A stretch of 64,000 nt of DNA, taken from the NCBI RefSeq assembly GCF_013449375.1, contig NZ_JACDRR010000009.1, positions 1 to 64,000 on the forward strand, read 5' to 3'. This DNA comes from Pectobacterium sp. CFBP8739 (GTDB lineage: Bacteria; Pseudomonadota; Gammaproteobacteria; Enterobacterales; Enterobacteriaceae). The translations under genes and the position numbers were made by a program. Under the pieces are notes generated by a model. The model ran no database searches, was not told the origin of the DNA, and saw only the letters and a list, made by a program, of their open reading frames with translations. Below are positions 23,366 through 32,472 of this stretch, one piece after another. Numbering within the stretch: position 1 is the first letter of the stretch; each line of letters opens with the position of its first letter.

Positions 23366-24295
23366 TTACTGGTCGTCGATTTTTAAGATTTTTTCCTTCA
23401 CTTTCCATTTTCCCTCCACCAACTCACGTGTGGTGGCGATCATCGCCCGTTTTTCTTCGGAGTAGGCTTCCGTGGTTTCGGCAATCAGGACAGGCTGATT
23501 ATTAGCGAGCTGATAAGTAGACCAGTTATGCCAGCAGCAACCACTTTTGGTAAACGTCGTAATGGTCTTACTTTTCTCATCAATATCGAACAAACCCAGA
23601 TAGTTGCTGGCCAAATCAGTCAGCGCGGAGTTCAACGTGAATTGCTGTTTTTCCACATCAAACAGGAACACATCGTAAGACGGCCCGCCGTAAGCGCCAT
23701 TGTTGCCATTACGCACAATGACATCAGCATGGTGATCGAAGTTAGCGTCATCAATCACCAATCCACTGTTGTTATCACCGTAGACCTCAACCAGATTCGC
23801 CGTCACTTCGCCCTTCTTGTTCAGCTCGACGAACATATTTTCCATCGTGATACGCTGGAACAGCTCACCGCGTCCTTTCTTAAAGATATCCAGCGTGCCG
23901 GGGCCTTCGCAGGTAGGGTAAGATTCATCCAGGTCACACGTCGCCACGCTGAGCACAAAGTCCCACTGTTTTGATGCTTTCGTAATCAGGGAGACATTTT
24001 CACTGCCGGAAAGCGCCTGGATACGGGACACCATCTCATTTCCCAGACAAACGTCATTCTGACAGCGATCACGCTCGGCCAGCCACGCGCGCTGCTCCTG
24101 ACGCGCCTGCGCGTTGTCCGTTTGTTTCACGTAACCCTGATAGGCCTTGTTTAATACCGCATCAAGCTGCTGTAGACGGCTACTGGCACAAATCATTTTC
24201 TCGCTGTCTGTGCTGGCTTTGCTGCAATCCATCGCCCAGGTGGACGAGGTAAAAAAGACCAGCAGGGATGAAACGGCCAGAGATAAATAACGCAT
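23366..24295 (-). CDS. LprI-type lysozyme inhibitor family protein
   Basis: A 309-aa exported protein. The signal peptide is MRYLSLAVSSLLVFFTSSTWA with cleavage after A21. The mature N-terminus has the four-cysteine LprI pattern: DCSKASTDSEKMICASSRL, then RAWLAERDRCQNDVCLGNEM (about residues 67-86). The C-terminal 180 residues form a second, unknown periplasmic domain with WDFVLSVATCDLDESYPTCE and a Cys-Cys pair (GCCWHNWSTY). LprI domains inhibit lysozyme in some bacteria, but most have no tested role. ATG after AAGGAGCG. Confidence 0.85.
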   Translation of the reverse strand: MRYLSLAVSSLLVFFTSSTWAMDCSKASTDSEKMICASSRLQQLDAVLNKAYQGYVKQTDNAQARQEQRAWLAERDRCQNDVCLGNEMVSRIQALSGSENVSLITKASKQWDFVLSVATCDLDESYPTCEGPGTLDIFKKGRGELFQRITMENMFVELNKKGEVTANLVEVYGDNNSGLVIDDANFDHHADVIVRNGNNGAYGGPSYDVFLFDVEKQQFTLNSALTDLASNYLGLFDIDEKSKTITTFTKSGCCWHNWSTYQLANNQPVLIAETTEAYSEEKRAMIATTRELVEGKWKVKEKILKIDDQ

Positions 24296-24355
24296 GAGGT
24301 ATCGCTCCTTGAATACAAATAAAACCGAATGTATTGATAAAATAACGTGATGTTT

Positions 24356-25444
24356 TTAGCCTTGCCCCATCTTTTTAAGAAAATGCTGCTGCTCAGCCCA
24401 AATCGCCTTCAACGTCATGCATTGATAATCAATGCCGTAACGTGGGGCGACGTCCGCAATAATTTTCGATAGCGCGGGATAATGCCGATGATTCCAGTTG
24501 GGGAAAATATGGTGGGTCAGGTGCATATTGAGCTGCCCTAACCAATAGCCCAGCCAAGCGGGACGGGTAGACCAATCCACCGTGGTAGAAAAGGTGTGCT
24601 GATAGCGACCATGCCGGAATAACCCATCTTCCGGTGCCTTATAGAACGTGCCTTTTGCCCAATGCGACCCGAGGATCAGGACGACAAAAATCAGCGACGA
24701 CAGCATCTGGCTCAGCAGATACACCAGCAGCAGCGAGCCGACGCTAATGATGGTCGGCGACAACAGCCAGTAAGGAATTGCCAGCGCCAGCAAGGTATGC
24801 AGCGCTTTTGAAAGCAGGAAAACACCCCAGCCCTTCACGCCCTGAAGCGTCATATTGCGCGTCACCTGCGTTTTCCCCGCGCGATCGATCCAGTCAAAAA
24901 ACCAGATGATGCAGGGGAAGGTCAGCGATGCCACCAGCGGCCAGTAATAGCGCTGGGCGCGCATAAAAAAGCGAAACCGATGGTAGGGCGATTGCCGCAA
25001 GACGCCGTTCTCTTCGATGTCCAAATCGTAGTGCTGCACATTCACGTGTGCATGATGGAAAATCACATGCCTCACTCGCCAGCAGTCGGAATCCATACCA
25101 AGCGGAATACTCACCACAATATTGAGCAGGCGATTCGCCCACGGTTGCCGGAAAAAGACGTTATGCGAGGCATCATGCACCACATTCACCGCCAAAAACA
25201 TGGCGGTAAAAATAAAGCCAAAATAGCAGCCCGCAAAAGCCCATAGCGTCGTCTGCCGGAGGCTGAAGCCATAAAACGTCAGACACAGCGCCACCAGAAA
25301 CAGCATCTTGCCGATAAATCCGGCGTTGGCAAAGCGGTGGTCGCCCGTTTCCGCCAGATAGTCATTCGCCGCCTTCATCAACGCCCGATGCAACGCCAGA
25401 TCGCGGCTTTGTTCATAGCGGAGCGGCTTCAGCGGTGCGGGCAT
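24356..25444 (-). CDS. Fatty acid desaturase family membrane enzyme
   Basis: A 362-aa multi-pass di-iron enzyme with the three histidine boxes of the family: VVHDASHNVFF (about 88), RHVIFHHAHVNVQHYD (about 125) and NMHLTHHIFPNWNHRHYP (about 316). It would introduce a double bond or hydroxyl into an acyl chain using O2. Translation is coupled to the upstream hydroxylase gene through a TGATG stop/start, so the ATG at 25444 is the start. It is the last gene of a seven-gene operon. No transcription terminator is obvious in the short gap to the LprI-type gene. Confidence 0.85.
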   Translation of the reverse strand: MPAPLKPLRYEQSRDLALHRALMKAANDYLAETGDHRFANAGFIGKMLFLVALCLTFYGFSLRQTTLWAFAGCYFGFIFTAMFLAVNVVHDASHNVFFRQPWANRLLNIVVSIPLGMDSDCWRVRHVIFHHAHVNVQHYDLDIEENGVLRQSPYHRFRFFMRAQRYYWPLVASLTFPCIIWFFDWIDRAGKTQVTRNMTLQGVKGWGVFLLSKALHTLLALAIPYWLLSPTIISVGSLLLVYLLSQMLSSLIFVVLILGSHWAKGTFYKAPEDGLFRHGRYQHTFSTTVDWSTRPAWLGYWLGQLNMHLTHHIFPNWNHRHYPALSKIIADVAPRYGIDYQCMTLKAIWAEQQHFLKKMGQG

Positions 25445-26574
25445 CACATATCCTCAGGGGTCGGAGGTATGGATACGGTACGTCGACCCCAGCCGGCTGC
25501 CATCGCCAGCCCGTGCAGCGCCAGCATCAGCATCGCAATCTTCCAGTAAAGTGCTTCCCAGCCCAGATAGACAAGAAACACCGCAGGGAACAGCAGCACC
25601 ACCGCTAGCCAAACATAAATCCCCCAGCGTCTTCCTTCGGAAATCCCACCCAGCGCAACCGCACCTGCCACCAGCAATAGGAAGAGCACCGCCTGCGACA
25701 GGATCTCGGAATCATAGCCGTAGCCATACAGGTAGACATAACCCACCACCAGCGCAAACAGCAGCATCGCTCCGGTAAGCAACGCCACTGGCGTACAGTG
25801 AAACGCAGCCTGACGTGTACGGCGCACCGACAGTTTCAGATATTGCATAAAAGGCAGATTACTGGCCCAAAAAGGATTGTTCGATGGCGTTTCTCTGCCT
25901 GCACCGTAGCGGAAAGGCGTGTCAGGCAGTTGCGGGCAAAAGCTGCCGAACAGTTTGTCCCAAAAAATGAAGGTGCCGCCGAAGTTCTTATCAGCGTATG
26001 CACGATCGTTCACGTGGTGGACGCGATGGTGTGCTGGCGTCACCAGCACCTTTTCCAGCCAGCCCAGTTTGGGTGTCATGGCGTTATGGTTAAAGAGCTG
26101 GACGCTGTAATGCAGGATGGAGACGGTGATAAACACGTACAGCGGCACACCAAGCAGCGCCAGAATCAGGAAGAACGGAATAGAGGTCAGCGAGGAATAC
26201 CAGGAGTTACGCACGCCCAGCGACAAATTGAAATGTTCGCCCTGATGGTGCACCACATGCACCGCCCACAGCACGCCAAAGGTATGGTGTAGGCGATGTA
26301 GCCAATAAAAGCCGAAATCCCAGGCGAGTAGCGCGAACAGCCACATCAGCACCGGCGGCCAGGTGTCCACCCAGCCCAAACTGAAATGCGCCGCGACATA
26401 GCCATAGCAAAAAATTTCCACGCTGCGAAACAGCCACAGCATGATATGCCCTGAGTTCAGGTTGAACACCACGTCATGCCAGTTCACTTTCTCGCGCTGC
26501 ATCCACTGTAGAACCAGCGCTTCGCCAATCACCACCACCAGCATGAAGACAATGGGTAAGGCCAAATCGATCAT
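25444..26574 (-). CDS. Sterol desaturase / fatty acid hydroxylase family
   Basis: A 376-aa membrane protein with the histidine clusters of the family (non-haem di-iron): FYWLHRLHHTFGVLWAVHVV and HHQGEHFNLSLG (about residues 92-125), later LVTPAHHRVHHVND (about 182-195). At least two hydrophobic helix pairs are present at the N-terminus and four at the C-terminus (LLTGAMLLFALVVGYVYLYG). Substrate unknown. It starts 4 bp after the PAP2 gene. Confidence 0.85.
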   Translation of the reverse strand: MIDLALPIVFMLVVVIGEALVLQWMQREKVNWHDVVFNLNSGHIMLWLFRSVEIFCYGYVAAHFSLGWVDTWPPVLMWLFALLAWDFGFYWLHRLHHTFGVLWAVHVVHHQGEHFNLSLGVRNSWYSSLTSIPFFLILALLGVPLYVFITVSILHYSVQLFNHNAMTPKLGWLEKVLVTPAHHRVHHVNDRAYADKNFGGTFIFWDKLFGSFCPQLPDTPFRYGAGRETPSNNPFWASNLPFMQYLKLSVRRTRQAAFHCTPVALLTGAMLLFALVVGYVYLYGYGYDSEILSQAVLFLLLVAGAVALGGISEGRRWGIYVWLAVVLLFPAVFLVYLGWEALYWKIAMLMLALHGLAMAAGWGRRTVSIPPTPEDM

Positions 26575-26578
26575 AATG

Positions 26579-27235
26579 TCATTCCTGCTGGCGCTTATCG
26601 TTAGGCAGCGGATCCGCTGTGGAAATGGCCTTCACCGCTTCTCGGCTACGCAGAAACATCCACCCAGCGATCCCTGCCAGCATCCCACCCGTCACCAGAT
26701 CGATGAACAAATGTCGGCGCAATTGCAGGATAGAAAGGGCAATCGCCGCCCCCCACAGCAGGTACAAGCCGGTTTTCACCTTCTGCTGGCTATCGCTCAT
26801 CGCCCACACCGCCAGCACCGTTAGCGCAATATGCAGCGACGGCAGGCAATTCTGTGGCGAGTCGATAAGCAGCAAAAGCTGTAGCACACGCGTTGAGAGA
26901 TCGTCCCCGACAACCTGCGGATACACCATCGTGGTCGGGAAAATCAGGTACACCGCGCCTGCAATCAAGACGGTGAGCTGCGTTGCTCGGCGTAACCCCG
27001 CCAAACGTGCGATCGGGCAGGATAAATAGGACAGCGGCACGATGATGAAAAAGGAGAGATATAGCCAGATAGCCGAGGCACTAAAAGGAATCCATTCATC
27101 AACGAACGACGTCGGCAGCACCGTTCCCTGCCCCTGAAACTGTGCGCTCAATTGATACACCACGCCGACCGTTCCCCAGCCGAAGAGCAGCGCTTTCAGC
27201 CGCAACAGCATCGTTTTTTGCGGAAATAGCCTCAT
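26579..27235 (-). CDS. PAP2 family phosphatase
   Basis: A 218-aa membrane phosphatase of the PAP2 type. Signature motifs CLPSLHIALTVLAVW (second motif) and RRHLFIDLVTGGMLAG (third motif) are clear. The first motif, normally KxxxxxxRP, is not obvious. The protein has about six hydrophobic helices. It probably removes a phosphate from a lipid or isoprenoid intermediate. The ATG overlaps the stop of the adenylate-forming gene (ATGA). Confidence 0.83.
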   Translation of the reverse strand: MRLFPQKTMLLRLKALLFGWGTVGVVYQLSAQFQGQGTVLPTSFVDEWIPFSASAIWLYLSFFIIVPLSYLSCPIARLAGLRRATQLTVLIAGAVYLIFPTTMVYPQVVGDDLSTRVLQLLLLIDSPQNCLPSLHIALTVLAVWAMSDSQQKVKTGLYLLWGAAIALSILQLRRHLFIDLVTGGMLAGIAGWMFLRSREAVKAISTADPLPNDKRQQE

Positions 27236-28518
27236 GTACTCTCCTTCACGCGGCTAATCCGTCTGCGCTTCTGCGTAAACTCTGGCGCAATCTCACCGGC
27301 GCTTAACTGCCACCGTAGCCGCGATGCGTCAATGCCTTGCAACGCAAACTGCTGCGAGAGACTATCCCGACAGGCCTCCAGCTCCGGCAGGCTGCACGCG
27401 GCGGATAAATGCAGCGTCGCGTCGCCCTGCTGCACCAGCCGATAGTCGGCATGCAGCGGCAGCGCATTGGCGATAATCCGGCTACAGAGATCGGCAAACA
27501 CGGTCTGAGGCTCACCGTTGCTGTTCGGCAGTCGCAGGCTGTCATCGCTGCGCCCTTCGATGCGGGCAATCGCCATCGTCACTCGACCACACGCACAGGG
27601 CGTTTGTTGCTTCACCAACACATCGTCCAGCCGATAACGCACAATCGGCTGGGTGCTGCGGGTGAAATCGGTAATGATGGGCGTAAAGCGCTCCTCATCC
27701 AGCCACTGCGGTTCGATGTGAATAAACTCTTCGTTGAGATGCAGCGTACCGTGCTCGCAGGTCGAGGCCAGAAAGCCTTCCGTCGCCTGATACACTTCCC
27801 CGATCTGCCCGAAAACCTGCTGGAGCAATTGTTTATCCTGCGGTTCCAGCACCTCGGCCACGGAAATCACCTTTTTGACCGACAGGCGCAGCTCACCGCG
27901 CTGTACCGCCAGCGCCAGTTCGCGCAGCACCTGTGCGGGTGCGACGATAATTGACGGCGACCACGCTTCCAGCCGCGTAACATGCTCGGAAAATGGCGCA
28001 AACAGATCGTAAAACGACAGGCTGAGCCAGCGGTTATCCACGCTGTGATATAGGTTGTTATCCGCCCGCAGGAACAGCGCTACCCGCTCACCGGCACGTA
28101 AGCCGTTCGGCAGCATTTTCGCCAACATGCCCCCCGCCCACACCTGCTGTTCACGCGGGCTGACGACAAACAGACCACGCTGGCCAGACGTACCGGACGA
28201 CAGCCCGACGCTGAACCCATTCACATTCGGCGTGAAATCACGATCCGCTTCGCTGCGGCGCGCGCAGGCAAGCAGGTCATCCTTCTTAAGCTCCGCGGTG
28301 TTCATCCGATCGAATTCGGCCATCATCACGGCTTTATCCATCATCGGCCAGGATGTCATGGGGAGCGAGCAGTAAGGCCGAAAATAGGGACTGCGCGCCA
28401 GCACCCGTCGAGCAAAGCGAGCAAGCTGGCGCTGTTGATGGCGCTCAAGCGCCTGACGGGTAGCAAAGGTGAGGCGTCTGGCACGGAAATAGTGCCAGAT
28501 CGTCATCAGCGGAATCAT
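27232..28518 (-). CDS. Adenylate-forming enzyme (F390 synthetase-like)
   Basis: A 428-aa protein of the CoF-synthetase/phenylacetate-CoA-ligase-like branch of the ANL superfamily, as in the TIGR02304 putative adenylate-forming family. The ATP-binding loop SVGLSSGTSGQRGLFVVS lies near residue 105. EVYQATEGFLASTCEHGTLH (A5-like) and YRLDDVLVKQQTPCACGRV follow. It likely activates a carboxylate as acyl-AMP. The start overlaps the MBL stop in CTATGA. Within a KAS III/epimerase operon its role parallels OleC-type enzymes, but the family is different. Confidence 0.8.
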   Translation of the reverse strand: MIPLMTIWHYFRARRLTFATRQALERHQQRQLARFARRVLARSPYFRPYCSLPMTSWPMMDKAVMMAEFDRMNTAELKKDDLLACARRSEADRDFTPNVNGFSVGLSSGTSGQRGLFVVSPREQQVWAGGMLAKMLPNGLRAGERVALFLRADNNLYHSVDNRWLSLSFYDLFAPFSEHVTRLEAWSPSIIVAPAQVLRELALAVQRGELRLSVKKVISVAEVLEPQDKQLLQQVFGQIGEVYQATEGFLASTCEHGTLHLNEEFIHIEPQWLDEERFTPIITDFTRSTQPIVRYRLDDVLVKQQTPCACGRVTMAIARIEGRSDDSLRLPNSNGEPQTVFADLCSRIIANALPLHADYRLVQQGDATLHLSAACSLPELEACRDSLSQQFALQGIDASRLRWQLSAGEIAPEFTQKRRRISRVKEST

Positions 28519-29321
28519 AGATCACCCTCATGACACAGCCGAATCTCGACCTGCCCGTTCAGGTGCAACTGGTGCAGCTGGTCCAGCGTGTGGTAATAGG
28601 CTTGTGGATCGTCCATCACCAGATTCGCCAACCGCGACGGCCCGCGACCTTCGCGATAGCTGTGCGGCGACCAAGCGGCATCGCTTGCCAGCAACACCCA
28701 GCCGTTTTCCGTCAGCACAAATGCGCCGAGGTGTCCGGCGGCATGACCGGGCAGCGACACCAGCACGATCGCTTTATCGCTACCCGGCAGCGCATAGCCT
28801 TGTGTAAACGGCGCCAGCTCGGCAGGCAGATCGGTAAGCGGGAAGTTTTCGACAAACTGAAGCGCCTGCTCGAAATGTTCAGGGATCAGCGCGGGCACAA
28901 ACGCCCGTTTCAGGGCCGCGAAACCGCGCAGATTCCGCGTCTGCTGCCATCCCAGCGCCGAACAAATAAACGGCACATCGGGGAAATCCCGCAGCCCTGC
29001 AATATGGTCGCCGTGAAAATGGGAAATAATCAGGCCATCGATGTCCGCAGGTTGAATACCCTGGCTGTGTAGCTGGTGAATCAGCGCGTCTTTCGTCTCA
29101 AAATGCACCGGCGTCATCCTGCGGTACAGTTGAAACAGGCCGGATCGCGTGGCATCGGTAAAATGCTGCGCATAGCCGGTGTCCCACAGCCAGCGCTTGC
29201 CCTGACTTTCCAGCATCCAGACGCGTGCCGGAAAACGGCATACTTTCCACCCTGCGCCACGCAGCGCCATACAACCCGGATGCAGGCAGTACCCGACTTC
29301 AAACGTTGAAATCTTAGCCAT
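28515..29321 (-). CDS. MBL-fold hydrolase
   Basis: A 268-aa metallo-beta-lactamase-fold protein. Metal ligands are visible in LIISHFHGDHIAGLRDF (HxHxDH), VSLPGHAAGHLGAFVL and LLASDAAWSPHSYREG. The ATG at 29321 is inside the end of the epimerase gene (8-bp overlap), and the reading ATGGCTAAG also contains that gene's stop TAA. The longer frame to 29345 is less likely. Substrate unknown; thioester or lactone hydrolysis would suit the surrounding pathway. Confidence 0.85.
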   Translation of the reverse strand: MAKISTFEVGYCLHPGCMALRGAGWKVCRFPARVWMLESQGKRWLWDTGYAQHFTDATRSGLFQLYRRMTPVHFETKDALIHQLHSQGIQPADIDGLIISHFHGDHIAGLRDFPDVPFICSALGWQQTRNLRGFAALKRAFVPALIPEHFEQALQFVENFPLTDLPAELAPFTQGYALPGSDKAIVLVSLPGHAAGHLGAFVLTENGWVLLASDAAWSPHSYREGRGPSRLANLVMDDPQAYYHTLDQLHQLHLNGQVEIRLCHEGDL

Positions 29322-30342
29322 GTCGGTCCGTGCTCCGCTGCGCAAAATGTGTTTTGAACCAGCTACCGGTTAACGCGATGCCCTGTTGGAGGGAAAAACG
29401 CGGCTGATAGCCCAGCTCTTGCTGCGCTTTTTCCGCGCTGAGCGTCATATCAAAATTCACCGCCCCCGCGCTGTAGCGCGTTAGCAGCGGCTCTTTCCGA
29501 CTAAACCACGAGAACAGCTCCATGCCACCCGCCACCGCATGCAGCAATGGATACGGCACGGCCTTAACGCGATAATGCATCCCCAATTGGCCGACCAGCA
29601 GTTGCTCAAGCATATCCGCAAGGCGGGCTGGTTCATGATTGGTGATGTTGTACGCCGAACCAGAAACCAGCCCCGGGCGCTGGCTGGCAAGTGCCATCGC
29701 CTCCACCACATTGCCGACAAACGTGAGATCCAGCAACGCGCTCCCCCCGCGCGGGAGCCGCAGTACGCCGCCACCCACCGCGATCTGTTCCAGCACTCGC
29801 GGCAGAATCACGCGATCATGCGGGCCAAACAGGCCGCGCGGACGCAGAATCACGTAGGTCGTTTGCGGGTAGCGCGACGTCAGCGCCTGAAGCCGTTCTT
29901 CCGCCAGAAATTTGGTCTGCGCATAGTGATTGGCAAAACGCACCGCGCGGTAGCTTTCATCAATATTCCGGTGGTGTTGATAATCAAAATAAATCGCAGG
30001 CGTGGAGATGTGCACAAAGCGCGGGATCCCCAACTGGCCGGCGGCCTCTGCCAGCCGTGCCGTTACCTCAGTATTGTTCTGATAAAAATCAGTATATTGA
30101 CCCCACGGTGAGGATTTCGCGGCACAGTGCCAAACGACATCACTGCCGGTCATCAATAATCGATACTGCTCGACCGAGGTTTCGACCAAATCAATACCAA
30201 TGAACTGCGCGCCGAGTGCTTCAAGCTGTTGGCCTACCGTGCGATCGCGTCCACAGGCCAGCACCTGATGCCCAGCCTGAAGCAGCCATTCCACCGCGTT
30301 ACGCCCCAGCCCGCTGGTCGCGCCCGTGACGAAGACTCTCAT
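29314..30342 (-). CDS. NAD-dependent epimerase/reductase
   Basis: A 342-aa extended short-chain dehydrogenase. Rossmann motif VFVTGATSGLGRNAVEWLL at the N-terminus, HCAAKSSPWGQ, active-site YAQTKFLAEERL (YxxxK) and RPRGLFGPHDRVILPR. It resembles 3-beta-hydroxysteroid dehydrogenase/OleD-type reductases that act on beta-keto acids. The start overlaps the KAS III stop (ATGA), so a direct hand-over of a beta-keto product from KAS III is plausible. Confidence 0.83.
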   Translation of the reverse strand: MRVFVTGATSGLGRNAVEWLLQAGHQVLACGRDRTVGQQLEALGAQFIGIDLVETSVEQYRLLMTGSDVVWHCAAKSSPWGQYTDFYQNNTEVTARLAEAAGQLGIPRFVHISTPAIYFDYQHHRNIDESYRAVRFANHYAQTKFLAEERLQALTSRYPQTTYVILRPRGLFGPHDRVILPRVLEQIAVGGGVLRLPRGGSALLDLTFVGNVVEAMALASQRPGLVSGSAYNITNHEPARLADMLEQLLVGQLGMHYRVKAVPYPLLHAVAGGMELFSWFSRKEPLLTRYSAGAVNFDMTLSAEKAQQELGYQPRFSLQQGIALTGSWFKTHFAQRSTDRHG

Positions 30343-31352
30343 GGAATCAGTACCATGCCGCCCAGCGTTAGCCCTGCGGCCGTACCGACCAGCATCGCGG
30401 GTTCCCCTTCTGGCAGACGTTGCGTCACGATAGCATGATGCAGCGCCGTCGGAATCGACGCCGCCACCTGATTACCGTGGTAGCGATAAATATCAATCAG
30501 CTTTTCCGTCGGGATCGCTAGCCGCTTCCGCATGTGTTCCAGCGACAGGTGGCTGGCCTGATGCGGAACCACCGCCGCGATCTGATCCAGTGAATAATCG
30601 CTGGCCTCCAGCAACCGTTGCAGATAGCCCTCGATCAGGGCAGAAGCCTGCCTGAATAGCCGTTTTCCCTGCATATGGAACAGAAAGTCATGCAGTTCCA
30701 TCCCCGCTCTCGGGTTACGCAAGGTGCCGCCTGCGCGGATCTGACACAGTTCATTGCCCTTCGGGTAGGTTTCCAGCAGACACGCCGCAATACCGCTGCG
30801 CCCATCACCGCGTTCGACAATCGCGCACGCCGCACCATCACCAAAAATCAGCGACGATTCTTCGTCATCCCAATCAATACCGCGCGAAGCCAGTTCGGTA
30901 GAGACGATGGCAATGCGTCGATAAGCGCCGATATTTAACAGCCCAGCCGCCACCTGAAGCGCGGAAATAAAGCTGACACAACTGCTGTTAATATCAAAAC
31001 AGGCCGTCCCTTTTGGCAGGGACGACGCTTTTAATACATGACTGGCGCTATAAGGCAGCGCCTGAATCGGAATCGCGGAAGCAAATAGCAGCAGATCGAT
31101 GGACGCTGGCGGAATAACACCCCGCGTCAGCGCGTCATTTAACGCCGCCACACCAAGTTCCGCCTGGCTGGCATGATTGTCCGCATGGTGGCGATAAATA
31201 ATGCCTGAACGGCTTTCGACATAACCGGCAGGCTTATTGAGCCGCACATCTAATTCAGCCGATGTCACCCGCTGCGCAGGGAGCGCGCTGCCGGTAGCAA
31301 TAATCTTTAGCGGAACCCATCTCTGAGTGAATGCATGATGTTGAGTATTCAA
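30339..31352 (-). CDS. KAS III-like (FabH/OleA superfamily) synthase
   Basis: A 337-aa thiolase-fold condensing enzyme. The catalytic triad is present: Cys in CFDINSSCVSFISALQ, His in VVPHQASHLSLEHM and Asn in YRYHGNQVAASIPTALHH. A GDGAACAIVERGDG segment is typical of the family. It would join two acyl groups or an acyl group and malonyl-ACP. TTG at 31352 is chosen since GGAAAGGA lies seven bases upstream; another TTG at 31394 has a badly spaced site. First gene of the seven-gene operon and divergent from glpM. Confidence 0.83.
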   Translation of the reverse strand: MNTQHHAFTQRWVPLKIIATGSALPAQRVTSAELDVRLNKPAGYVESRSGIIYRHHADNHASQAELGVAALNDALTRGVIPPASIDLLLFASAIPIQALPYSASHVLKASSLPKGTACFDINSSCVSFISALQVAAGLLNIGAYRRIAIVSTELASRGIDWDDEESSLIFGDGAACAIVERGDGRSGIAACLLETYPKGNELCQIRAGGTLRNPRAGMELHDFLFHMQGKRLFRQASALIEGYLQRLLEASDYSLDQIAAVVPHQASHLSLEHMRKRLAIPTEKLIDIYRYHGNQVAASIPTALHHAIVTQRLPEGEPAMLVGTAAGLTLGGMVLIP

Positions 31353-31568
31353 TATCAATCCTTTCCAGAGTCTTATCGTTTTACCGGCGAACAATATCCT
31401 TATAAATAATGAGATTATCGTGCGCGGTATTTATTCATTCTGTTGCTAAGAATAACGAAATCACCACGAATTGAAATCGTAAGCTGTGCGGTAGCACTGT
31501 TCCATCCCGATATTTTTTCGCTATTCTCTGTGCATTTGCGATGCTTAACTAAGCCAGAAGTTATACTT

Positions 31569-31910
31569 ATGTCATTGTTTATTAAATCTGTTATTGGCGC
31601 GTTGATCGTATTGCTCATCAGCGTCCTAGCGAAAAGCCGAAACTATTATATTGCTGGGTTGGTGCCGCTATTTCCCACATTCGCGCTGATTGCCCATTAT
31701 ATCGTTGGCACCGAACGTGGACTGGAGGCGCTACGCGCCACCATCCTGTTTGGCATTTGGTCCGTTATTCCTTATCTGGTTTATCTCATCTCACTTTATT
31801 ACTTTACCGCGTGGATGAAATTGCCACAGGCGCTGCTCGCCGCAGTCGTGTGCTGGAGTGTGTCAGCGGCAGTGCTGATTAAGATCTGGACGTGGTATCA
31901 GGGGAATTAG
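31569..31910 (+). CDS. GlpM family membrane protein
   Basis: A 113-aa membrane protein of the GlpM family (about 110 aa). Four hydrophobic helices: SVIGALIVLLISVLA, YIAGLVPLFPTFALIAHYIV, ATILFGIWSVIPYLVYLISL and LAAVVCWSVSAAVLIKIW. In Pseudomonas GlpM is needed for normal alginate production; its role here is not known. A frame opening at 31443 lacks a ribosome site, so ATG 31569 is used. Confidence 0.82.
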   Translation: MSLFIKSVIGALIVLLISVLAKSRNYYIAGLVPLFPTFALIAHYIVGTERGLEALRATILFGIWSVIPYLVYLISLYYFTAWMKLPQALLAAVVCWSVSAAVLIKIWTWYQGN

Positions 31911-31963
31911 GGTAACGAGGTGTTGGCAGAAGGGATGGGTCCCTCTGCCATAGACAGGGGATA

Positions 31964-32353
31964 TCAGGCGAAGGCAAAGCCCTCATCTTCCCACCCCGTG
32001 ATTCCCCCTATCATAATTTTTACTGGCCGACCTAATTGCGCCAGCTTTAAGGCCGCCTGATCTGCGCCATTGCAATGTGGTCCCGCGCAATAGACGACAA
32101 ACCGCGTGTCATCAGGCCACTCGGCCATACGCTCAGGTGTGATTTCACGGTGCGGCAGATGAATCGCCCCCGGTATATGGCGCGCGCTAAAATGCTTCGG
32201 CGATCCCACCACATGCAGTAACACAAAGTCCTGCTGAGTGTCAGAGAGCGAGCCCGCCACATCCGCACAGTCTGTTTCAACGGACAGACGACGTGAAAAA
32301 TGGGATTGGGCGATATCAGAAGCAGCAAAGGGATAGTCAGTCACGTAACTCAT
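31964..32353 (-). CDS. Rhodanese-like protein
   Basis: A 129-aa single rhodanese domain. The active cysteine loop is VVYCAGPHCNGADQAALK; the CDC25-like loop has six residues after the catalytic Cys. VVGSPKHFSARHIPGAIHLP is the usual N-terminal signature. Cytoplasmic sulfur transfer is possible, substrate unknown. Single gene divergent from the AraC-type regulator at 32473. Confidence 0.88.
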   Translation of the reverse strand: MSYVTDYPFAASDIAQSHFSRRLSVETDCADVAGSLSDTQQDFVLLHVVGSPKHFSARHIPGAIHLPHREITPERMAEWPDDTRFVVYCAGPHCNGADQAALKLAQLGRPVKIMIGGITGWEDEGFAFA

Positions 32354-32472
32354 CGATTTTTCTCACTGATTGGAATGAGACTCGACTATAAAACGGATAA
32401 AGAAAGGCTGGCAGATGGCATTATTGCCATATATCGTCAATATCATGACAAGTTATTGAGGTGAGGAAATCG

